From Chamaesiphon sp041738715 (GTDB taxonomy: Bacteria > Cyanobacteriota > Cyanobacteriia > Cyanobacteriales > Chamaesiphonaceae), in contig JBGSPI010000139.1 of NCBI GenBank assembly GCA_041738715.1, positions 1 through 64,000 on the forward strand: a stretch of DNA of 64,000 bases. Direction: 5' to 3'. Below the pieces are notes generated by a model. That model worked only from the letters and a program-made list of their open reading frames with translations. It did no database searches and was not told the DNA's origin. This document shows, piece by piece, positions 1 through 6,701 of the stretch. The translations under genes were made by a program, and so were the position numbers. How positions within the stretch are numbered: position 1 is the first letter of the stretch; the number at the start of each line of letters is the position of its first letter.

Positions 1-115
1 GATGAAGGTGAGAGGGGTTTTCGAGCATTTCGATTCATACTGGTTTTTTGGTTAAAAACAGTTTACCCACTCTTTTCCTCTCTAATCCACTCTGGGTCTG
101 CTTTTTCTGCTATCT

Positions 116-238
116 TCACTGACTTTTGTCAGTCAACCAGGCTTTGTCTTTACCTTTGGGGTTTTCTGGATCTAAAGCATAGTCAGTTAGTTTGCGAGGA
201 TCTATTACTATTTCATCAACCAATTCTCCTAATTTCAT
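116..238 (-). pseudogene. DUF6883-like N-terminal fragment
   Basis: A 40-codon reading frame that starts inside the stop of the neighbouring oxidoreductase fragment (ATGA-type overlap). Its text, with the stretch DPRKLTDYALDP near residue 13, resembles the start of the small DUF6883 proteins that are common in cyanobacteria beside toxin-antitoxin-like genes. Those are normally about 100 residues or more, so this copy is cut short by a stop and is probably not functional. The 115 bases to its left show no gene I can support. Confidence 0.4.
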
Positions 239-387
239 GATTGCTCCCAAATCCAAATTCTATCGGTTCCAGCGGAGACGAGGCTAGTATGGGTGCGGAT
301 CAGGAGGTGTCCTGGTTTGATTTGGGGACAGGGAACTTCGGTTAGTTGGGTGGTACCGTCTGATAGGGATTGGAGGATTTGTTTCAT
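235..387 (-). pseudogene. Bi-domain oxidoreductase 5' fragment, copy A
   Basis: About 50 codons beginning MKQILQSLSDG and running to LVSAGT, then leaving the family sequence and stopping. This is the N-terminus of the bi-domain (zinc-type alcohol dehydrogenase plus Gfo/Idh/MocA) oxidoreductases often found in polysaccharide clusters, which are about 700 residues long. Bases 264-387 are about 90% identical, without indels, to 2114-2237. It is a dead fragment of the same gene type as copy B on the other side of the toxin-like cassette. Confidence 0.6.
264..387 (-). repeat. Direct repeat A, 124 bp
   Basis: This 124-bp block matches 2114-2237 at 111 of 124 positions by hand alignment, in the same orientation and with no gaps. 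It corresponds to the first 40-odd codons of the bi-domain oxidoreductase gene. Together with its partner it brackets the genes at 418-1887. Confidence 0.75.
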
Positions 388-417
388 AGTTTTGCATTCC
401 TGATAAATAAGCGTTTT

Positions 418-792
418 TTAGTGGTGAACTAGATCCGATCTCGCTCCAGTATCTAACATTTCTTCACTATTTCTAAATTCAGCCAATAATTGATAGAAAG
501 ACTCAAATCCCTTTTTCTCGTCATGACAGGAAAGCATAATTAATTTCGCCCAAGATGTGACGGTTTTTACTCCCATCTTTCTCTGAAGCCAAGGCTGAAA
601 TTCTCGATAAAATCTCGCTGCGGGTGGAGTTAATTCTATATCGATTTCACTACGGGCAAACTCATAACCAACTAAAAATAAGTATAAATCTGTCACCGCC
701 GGACGACCGATATACATACCTGGAGATTTTTCTATTTTTTGTAACAACGTGAATAAATCATTCATAGGTAACTCATCAAGAGTAGGTGGCAT
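418..792 (-). CDS. Small conserved protein, candidate immunity partner
   Basis: This 124-residue soluble protein has no signal peptide or membrane segment. Its start codon lies directly after the stop of the upstream toxin-like gene (792/793), so the two are almost certainly co-translated; an internal Met at residue 10 is an alternative start. The N-terminal half has the text KIEKSPGMYIGRPAV followed by LYLFLVGYEFARSE, a pattern I associate with uncharacterised cyanobacterial proteins. I do not recognise a named domain. By position (small gene directly 3' of a gene ending in a papain-fold toxin-like domain) it is a candidate immunity protein; that role is inferred from context only. Confidence 0.65.
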   Translation of the reverse strand: MPPTLDELPMNDLFTLLQKIEKSPGMYIGRPAVTDLYLFLVGYEFARSEIDIELTPPAARFYREFQPWLQRKMGVKTVTSWAKLIMLSCHDEKKGFESFYQLLAEFRNSEEMLDTGARSDLVHH

Positions 793-1887
793 TTACAGCG
801 ATGTTAATTCATCTAATAATAATTGACCACTGATACAATTAAAATCCTCGATCCAATCTTCCCTTGACAAACCTTCCGTCGATAAATTATCGAACACTTT
901 TCCGAATATCTCTACGCCATAATGTGTTCCATTCTCTGTGATTGATTCGGTCATTTCATAATGCTTGCTGATAATAAACATTTCACTGGGTCTTTTCGTT
1001 TTTAAGCGCAGGATCTTACCTTCTATCCCATTATCCTTCAGCCATTCCATGACTGCAATTGCACAGCGTTCGCATTCAAGACTAGTGAAATCCAATAAAG
1101 CTTCGCCTAGAGCTTCTAGTTGCTCGATGCTTAAGCTATCTAGTTGTGACTGGATTGGGGGGATGAGGTTTCCGACTTTTTTGGTCAGTAGTCTGAGCAC
1201 GAAAGCTTTTTCCTGTTGTTGTGCTTCGGTTCGGCCTTCGGTTCGTCCTCGTTGCTCACCTTCCCGGAGGATTTTCTGATAGATTACTGATTCTTGCATT
1301 CCTTGGTTCCTCATCAGTTGTTCGATGGTCTCTGCTGTTAATTCTAACCCAGCTAAAATTTCTACTGCTGCGGTGAGGTTCTGTTGTTGTCTATTGGGTG
1401 GGAGTTTTTCGATTTGGGCAACTACTTGGGCGAGGATCTGTTCTTTATCCTGTGCCTGACTCAATACGGCGTATGGTAATAGTCCGGGGGTGGTGAGGAA
1501 TTTTTCGACGGGTTGCTCCCATAGTCTGATGACTCGAAATCTATGGGTCATTTCGGGAGTTTTATACTCATTTTGTTGGACTAGTTCGCTTTGAGTTTTT
1601 TTGAGATAGATGACGATTTGGACGATTTGTTGGCGGGGAAATTTGCGTTGAAGTCGGAGATAGTAATCGGCCATTCTAAATGGCATATTTTTGATTGGGG
1701 CTGTCTGGAATTCGGTATGAAGTAAGATGTCTGGGGCGGACATCAGAATTACGGAGTCGGCTCTGATGGGTTCGACGTTAAGTTCGGATGGGCTGACGGT
1801 CTTGAGGGCGATGGGTGTTCCTAGTAACCAATCGCTGAAGTCGGTGGAGTATTCTTCGATCAGGAATTTGGAGATGTTATCGAACAC
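793..1887 (-). CDS. Rpn/DUF4351 protein fused to a papain-fold toxin-like domain
   Basis: 364 residues in three parts. Residues 1-about 225 are an Rpn-family PD-(D/E)XK nuclease/transposase-like domain, with D19, D53 and the E59-x-Q61 pair in the run DILLHTEFQT. Residues about 228-270 look like the C-terminal DUF4351 helix pair (LEALGEALLDFTS). Residues 271-364 do not belong to that family: ECERCA (C272, C275), GTHY (H322) and VFDN (D333) match the Cys/His/Asp layout of the papain-fold toxin domain found at the ends of cyanobacterial polymorphic toxins. Stand-alone Rpn/DUF4351 proteins normally stop shortly after the DFTS region. The start is GTG and fits the family's usual MFDN N-terminus. 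Activity of either enzyme domain is not shown here. Confidence 0.75.
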   Translation of the reverse strand: MFDNISKFLIEEYSTDFSDWLLGTPIALKTVSPSELNVEPIRADSVILMSAPDILLHTEFQTAPIKNMPFRMADYYLRLQRKFPRQQIVQIVIYLKKTQSELVQQNEYKTPEMTHRFRVIRLWEQPVEKFLTTPGLLPYAVLSQAQDKEQILAQVVAQIEKLPPNRQQQNLTAAVEILAGLELTAETIEQLMRNQGMQESVIYQKILREGEQRGRTEGRTEAQQQEKAFVLRLLTKKVGNLIPPIQSQLDSLSIEQLEALGEALLDFTSLECERCAIAVMEWLKDNGIEGKILRLKTKRPSEMFIISKHYEMTESITENGTHYGVEIFGKVFDNLSTEGLSREDWIEDFNCISGQLLLDELTSL

Positions 1888-1955
1888 TAAAAATTTGATT
1901 TTTATTTAAATAAATTGCTGGAAGATATTTCGCTGAAGAGGATGCGGAAAAATAT

Positions 1956-2237
1956 TTAGATAATACTGTTAAATTCGAGTTTACTTTGGACGGCTTCTAG
2001 GGTAGGCATCAATCCATCTGTGCCGATTTTATCGATGACTTGTTTGACTTTTTCGGGTTGTTGGCGGGCTTTTTCGATGGGGTTGGCTTTGCCAAATTTG
2101 ACTAGCATTCGCTCGGTTCCGGCGGAACCGAGACTAGTGTGGGTGCGGATAAGGAGGTGTCCTGGTTTGATTTGGGGACAAGGAACTTCGGTTAGTTGGG
2201 TAGTTCCATCGAATAGGGATTGGAGGATTTGTTTCAC
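1956..2237 (-). pseudogene. Bi-domain oxidoreductase 5' fragment, copy B
   Basis: 93 codons from a GTG start, reading as the N-terminus of a bi-domain zinc-type dehydrogenase/Gfo-Idh-MocA oxidoreductase as far as about residue 88 (LVKFGKANPIEKARQQP, then TDGLMPTLEAV), then a few unrelated codons and a stop. The remaining roughly 600 residues of the family are absent. The gene probably once belonged to the polysaccharide cluster to the right and was broken when the cassette at 418-1887 arrived or when the region rearranged. Confidence 0.65.
2114..2237 (-). repeat. Direct repeat B, 124 bp
   Basis: Partner of 264-387: same length, same orientation, about 90% identical. It extends further into the oxidoreductase reading frame than copy A, so copy B is the less truncated one. 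The start codon here is GTG where copy A has ATG. Confidence 0.75.
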
Positions 2238-2278
2238 AGCATAAAATAAAACTGAGTTACTAAATGTAAGATTATACT

Positions 2279-3685
2279 TTACAAGTATTTTTTATACTCG
2301 AATTTATTGCCGAGAATCTTGGAGTTGAAAGCAATCTGCCCATACAAAAATAATTCCCGCCATCTTCTTGCCCAAGTACCTAAGTATCTGGGTGAGAAAA
2401 CATATTTTGGCTGAATAGAGCCTACCTCAAGTCCGACATTTAGCCAAGCAAACAAACTGTAATACTTGAGGTTTTTGCGTTCCAGTCGTACTTTTAGCCT
2501 TTTGCTAACGCCTAGACTATTCCAATGTTTCTTTGCCCAAACATCATTAATCACCGCGTTATTGACATGAACTTGAATTGGATTGTCTAGATCGTTCCAT
2601 GTCTCAATAAATTTAAATTCTTTTTTATGTAAATCTAAGTACAATCCAACACTCTCTATATCGCTGTGACCAATGATGGTAACGGGACGATTTTTAAATA
2701 ACTGCCCAACAAACCAGGGGGTTTGGGACATAATCCAATTAGCATAACGCTCTGCTAGTTTTCGATTGAACTTAGACTTGCTTTCTTTTGCTATTGTTTT
2801 ATCTAAAGACTGACACTTTTGCTGCTGATATTCTTCAATTTTCTTGTCAGCCTCAGTGTACCACATGCTGCGATCTTCGAGATTGAAGCCATCCTCAGAA
2901 TTCCAAGTATCTCCGGGTGCCATTAAAACGCATTGAGGTGTATCGATATTGTTAGATTTAAAGTAGTGAAGTACTTGATGAGCGTAGTTATTGTAATGAT
3001 TAAAGTCGATTGTTTCTGGATGTAAGCAACATTGATTGCTAGCAAAGGGGATTGCATACTTAGCATTTACAGCTTGAGCAAAAGCAGCAAATTCTTCACT
3101 GTATTTTTCAACATTATCTACATGAGAGTTACCTTCATCCGTCACTTCGTAACACACTCGACTATTTGCAGAACTATGACTTCTTAATACAAAGTCTATC
3201 TTTGGGTATTGTTTAAGAACTTGCTGCAATGGTAGTCCCATTATCTTAGCATCATTGCAATTGAACAGCACTGTTTCACCTGCTTGGATTACAATTGCAG
3301 AATCACTAAAAAGTGGCATGAATTGGTAGCTGGTAATTTTTAGATCCTTATCTAATTCGATGGTTTGACCATGTTCTATCTCTAAAATATCTTTAAATCC
3401 AATATTTTGAAGATCTTCTAAAAGTCTTAGTTCTGGGATTTTGGGGATGATTACTTTTTTGTGGATACCCAGTTTTTTTAATGTTGGACCGTGAAAGTGA
3501 TCCCAGTGCAGATGTGATATGTATATGTATTGAGGATCTATATCATTTAAGATGTTTTCCTTTAGAGGTGGATAGTTCCACCAAGATCGCCAATACGCGC
3601 TGCCCGTTAGCCAAGGGTCGCAAAGTAGAGAGGTACCATTATTGATTACCTCAAGGCAAGCATGAGCATGAATTTTAAGTTGCAT
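2279..3685 (-). CDS. MBL-fold metallo-hydrolase
   Basis: A 468-residue protein with a metallo-beta-lactamase fold. The zinc-binding signature SHLHWDHFH gives H58, H60, D62 and H63, and the opening strands (HAHACLEVINNGTSLLCDPW) are typical of UlaG/CMP-Neu5Ac-hydroxylase-like members. The roughly 200-residue C-terminal part is not recognised. It is the last gene of the minus-strand polysaccharide cluster, 171 bases after the FkbM methyltransferase gene, so a role in modifying a sugar or glycolipid is plausible but unproven. Family placement is firm; the substrate is unknown. Confidence 0.8.
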   Translation of the reverse strand: MQLKIHAHACLEVINNGTSLLCDPWLTGSAYWRSWWNYPPLKENILNDIDPQYIYISHLHWDHFHGPTLKKLGIHKKVIIPKIPELRLLEDLQNIGFKDILEIEHGQTIELDKDLKITSYQFMPLFSDSAIVIQAGETVLFNCNDAKIMGLPLQQVLKQYPKIDFVLRSHSSANSRVCYEVTDEGNSHVDNVEKYSEEFAAFAQAVNAKYAIPFASNQCCLHPETIDFNHYNNYAHQVLHYFKSNNIDTPQCVLMAPGDTWNSEDGFNLEDRSMWYTEADKKIEEYQQQKCQSLDKTIAKESKSKFNRKLAERYANWIMSQTPWFVGQLFKNRPVTIIGHSDIESVGLYLDLHKKEFKFIETWNDLDNPIQVHVNNAVINDVWAKKHWNSLGVSKRLKVRLERKNLKYYSLFAWLNVGLEVGSIQPKYVFSPRYLGTWARRWRELFLYGQIAFNSKILGNKFEYKKYL

Positions 3686-3765
3686 ATTTAATAGTCTCCA
3701 AAACTATAAAAACAAGAAGTTCAAACTAACTATAGTAATCCTATTTGATTTGCAAGAACATTGTA

Positions 3766-3796
3766 GGGTGTGTTATCGCACCAGCGTAACGCACCG
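3766..3796. repeat. Short palindromic repeat (GGTGYGTTA type)
   Basis: Inverted-repeat arms GGTGTGTTA and TAACGCACC around a short spacer, inside the 171-bp gap between the MBL and FkbM genes. A similar element lies at 60965-60992. It resembles dispersed intergenic palindromes seen across cyanobacterial genomes. No other feature is visible in the gap. Confidence 0.45.
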
Positions 3797-3856
3797 AAGA
3801 TAATAGACAGAGTCAATAAATCTCATAAATGATTTAGGATTGCTATATATTTTATA

Positions 3857-4621
3857 TTATGTTTCTTTATAAAAGCGATCGGCAGATCCGACAGAAGACA
3901 CTACAAAATCTTTGGGGATAATATCTCGGGCTTCTTTACAATCTGTGTTAACACATTTAATATATTGCCAGTAGCTAGGATCTATAGCAGTTATCGTTTG
4001 TAGCTCATGCCCTTCACTATCAATCTTTAAAATATCGACTGTGCCATGTTTTTCAATAACAGCCTTCAAAATATCGTTAATGTGGATGACTTGACATTCG
4101 ACAGTGCGATCTCCTATGATGTTTAGAGATGAGTAGACACCTGAATCTTCAATCCCTAAATTAGCTGTACCATTGAAATCGCTCACAGCCGCACCACTGA
4201 TTGCTAGTCTATCTGCAAATGGTTGGAGATTTTCGACTAGTCTTTCTTTAGAAATCGGTGATGGCTCGTAACAGTAGACAAAGCTATCTGGGTTGCGAGT
4301 CAACCAGTATAATGCACTTAGTCCGATATTGGAGCCGATGTCAATTACTGTACTAAATTGGGGGGGGACGTAATAGTCACATCGACAAAAAACTAAGTTA
4401 AGGGTAGAAAAATCTGCGGGACTATAGAGTTTTACTTCTGATTTCCCTATGGGGGTTTTTAACTTGACTTGACGAGGGTAGGTACCAAGAGAAAATACTT
4501 CTTCGATAAAGTATTTAGTTGGGTTGTCATACACCTGATAAAATTTTCTGACTGATTTGTAGCTATTTACATCTACTAATCTTTTGATAAACTGACGTGG
4601 AGAACGTTTGCCAATTTTCAT
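3857..4621 (-). CDS. FkbM-family methyltransferase
   Basis: 254 residues. Motif I for S-adenosylmethionine binding is VIDIGSNIG at 92-100, followed by YEPSP at 118-122 and the family's KIDSEGHE at about 199-206. FkbM enzymes O-methylate sugars or other metabolites, and in a glycan cluster the target is probably a hydroxyl of a sugar residue. The gene contains an 8-bp C run on its coding strand (4360-4367) encoding part of VPPQ at 85-88; here it is in frame. The 103 bases between it and the acyltransferase gene carry no supported gene. Confidence 0.85.
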   Translation of the reverse strand: MKIGKRSPRQFIKRLVDVNSYKSVRKFYQVYDNPTKYFIEEVFSLGTYPRQVKLKTPIGKSEVKLYSPADFSTLNLVFCRCDYYVPPQFSTVIDIGSNIGLSALYWLTRNPDSFVYCYEPSPISKERLVENLQPFADRLAISGAAVSDFNGTANLGIEDSGVYSSLNIIGDRTVECQVIHINDILKAVIEKHGTVDILKIDSEGHELQTITAIDPSYWQYIKCVNTDCKEARDIIPKDFVVSSVGSADRFYKET

Positions 4622-4724
4622 GTTTTGTAAATCCTTGTTGCTTTAAGTGCAGATTGATCGAGTTTACGATGAAAGGCTTTGAGGGCGAGTAGCCAGTCAT
4701 TATGTACCAATTTTATCGATAAGC

Positions 4725-5819
4725 TTAGTTTTTCATGAAAGAATATTGTTTGAATGACAATGCAGGCTTCTCAACATATTTATATGAAAAGGTTCCAGCC
4801 AATAAAGAAGCAACAATAACTAGACAAAGGAAAAGCCAAGAGCCAACCATTTTAAAATGCACGAATAGATTTACAAACATCATGTGGTATAAATAGACAC
4901 CGTAAGATACATCATCGGATCTTTGTTGAATATTATTTCTTGGATAACTATACCCACACGAAATTGTCAATATTCCTAAGAACAAGGCTAAAATTGGGGT
5001 TTTTAATTCTTGTGCAATCCCTAAGTGTGGAGCAAGAATTTGTGCTAACAAGTACAAAGCTATACAATACAACGCGCGATCCTTTAAGCATGAAATGACA
5101 AAGTTTTTGTTCTGTTGAAGTACAATGCCAAAATAAAACATGTACAAATGTGGTAACAAGCTTACTTGAAAAATCCTTACTAAGAAAACTTCCCCATATA
5201 TACCCTGAAAGTGCAAAAAAGACTGATTGATTATAACCAGTAATGTCATCACAATCACAGATATTAGTGCATCTACTGATAGCTTCTTTCCAATGGTATT
5301 ACGAGCCAAGTGATTTTGAGTACTTCGCTTCAACCATGTGTTCGTCGAATAAATAATTGGAACAGCTAAATAAAATTGAATCTCTACAGGTATTGTCCAA
5401 AGACTCCCGTTTAATACACCAACACCATAACCTCTTAAAAATTCTGGATTATAAAACTGAGCAAAAGATAGCTGAGCTGCAAGCCAAAAAAATAAATGTT
5501 GTATCCTTACAATTGGGTTATAAGCTAGTGTTACTGCTATCAAAGAAAATAAAAGGCATATCCAAAGTCCTGGGTAAATTCGTAAGAACCTGTTTTTACA
5601 ATACGATAAAAGATCTGTAGATCGCTCGTATGAAGCCGATATTAGGAATCCACTAATAATAAAGAAGATAGGAACCCCTGGGAATAACGATATCAAAGAC
5701 ATTAACCATTCCCCCCCCCTAATATCCAGATGATGATACCCATGACTTACAACTACTTGAAGGGCTGCAAAAAGCCGAATTGAGTCAAAGTTATTAAGTT
5801 TGAATTCAAATTTACTCAC
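4725..5819 (-). CDS. Acyltransferase 3 (OafA-like) membrane protein
   Basis: A 364-residue integral membrane protein of the acyltransferase-3 family. The N-terminal RLFAALQVVVSH segment supplies the family's Arg and His (R15, H26), followed by FFIISGFLIS and RIYPGLW, and roughly ten hydrophobic segments follow. Such proteins O-acetylate (or otherwise acylate) surface polysaccharides at the inner membrane. A 9-bp G run on the coding strand (5711-5719) encodes RGG at 34-36, close to the catalytic His; it is in frame in this sequence, so the protein is intact. The length is normal for members lacking a C-terminal SGNH domain. Confidence 0.85.
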   Translation of the reverse strand: MSKFEFKLNNFDSIRLFAALQVVVSHGYHHLDIRGGEWLMSLISLFPGVPIFFIISGFLISASYERSTDLLSYCKNRFLRIYPGLWICLLFSLIAVTLAYNPIVRIQHLFFWLAAQLSFAQFYNPEFLRGYGVGVLNGSLWTIPVEIQFYLAVPIIYSTNTWLKRSTQNHLARNTIGKKLSVDALISVIVMTLLVIINQSFLHFQGIYGEVFLVRIFQVSLLPHLYMFYFGIVLQQNKNFVISCLKDRALYCIALYLLAQILAPHLGIAQELKTPILALFLGILTISCGYSYPRNNIQQRSDDVSYGVYLYHMMFVNLFVHFKMVGSWLFLCLVIVASLLAGTFSYKYVEKPALSFKQYSFMKN

Positions 5820-5871
5820 TGGTTATTCTCACAAAAATGATAGATAGCGTGATAAATTAGAGATAATTCCA

Positions 5872-6682
5872 TCATAAGGATTTTGTCGCCTCAATCATCA
5901 TGAATAGACCATTCCGGTGACAGAACCGTGTAAAAAACCAGCGTGGCCAGATTTTTCGGGCAACATTCAACATTCCCCCTGTATGACGCTGACCCGCCTG
6001 AGATGTCAGCAGGTCGCCATGACTCAATTGAATCTTGATCGACACTTTTTCAAATTTACTGAAAAGCTTTCGAGCCTCTGGCTCACTGTAGGCTTTGGTG
6101 CCAGGGCTTTCAAGGTACTGTGCGTAAATCATCGTCAGAGTAGTGAAGGGTTTTCCTACCAAAAGTGCATAGCGCAGCCAGAGCATAAAACCAATCAAGC
6201 TGTACTTATTGTAAATCATGATTTTGGCTACCCCCCCCCGGTTTCAGAACGCGAAAAATCTCATCGGCCGCTTTTTGAGTGTTGGGGCTATGGTGAATGA
6301 CACCCCAGGAATAAACAATGTCAAAACTGTTATCAGCTAAGTCTAAATTTTCAGCATCTCCCACGCTCAGATCGCTTTTTAGACCTAAATTGTTGAACCG
6401 CTGCTGTGTCATTTCGATCGCGCGTGGTGTTAAGTCAATTCCTGTAAGTAAAGCACCACATTCGGCAAAACGTTGGTGATCTGCTCCCAGACCTACACCG
6501 ACTTCGAGTACTTGTTTACCCTTTGCTGCATCAAAATTTGCGAATGGAATGATAAAAGGCTCTAACTCATAACGGATTAATGATTGCTTTCTGAATCCAT
6601 CCAAATCTAGCCCTTCAAGGTAGAGTTTTTCGCCACAGGAAGCTTCATCCCAAAAATCACGAACGTCTTCTTTACTGGTCAT
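5872..6682 (-). pseudogene. Class I SAM methyltransferase, frameshifted at a G9 tract
   Basis: The start at 6682 (MTSKEDVRD) has a good AAGGAG ribosome site. Motif I is LEVGVGLGADH at 59-69, then GDAENLDLADNSFDIVYS and the post-motif RVLKPGG. At the nine-C run 6231-6239 (G9 on the coding strand) the frame shifts and meets a stop near 6206. One base fewer restores LKPGGVAKIMIYNKYS and continues to the stop at 5872, giving about 270 residues. The second half (TKAYSEPEARKLF, then a hydrophobic end) fits the same family. The gene is either phase-variable through slippage, decayed, or affected by a sequencing error at the homopolymer. Confidence 0.75.
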
Positions 6683-6701
6683 TTGAATCTCCTTAATTGA
6701 A

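Noticed and set aside
1..38. A minus-strand frame beginning MNRNARKPLSPS at the left edge.
   Set aside because: Only 12 codons lie in the window, without a ribosome site; it cannot be judged.
965..1279. A 104-codon plus-strand frame inside the Rpn-toxin gene.
   Set aside because: It is the antisense shadow of a gene with clear domain matches and has low-complexity Ser/Arg text.
4618..4740. A 40-codon minus-strand frame (LVHNDWLLALKAFHRKL) between the acyltransferase and FkbM genes, ending in an ATGA overlap with the latter.
   Set aside because: No start codon with a ribosome site and no family recognised; it may be the tail of a lost gene, but the evidence is too thin to annotate.
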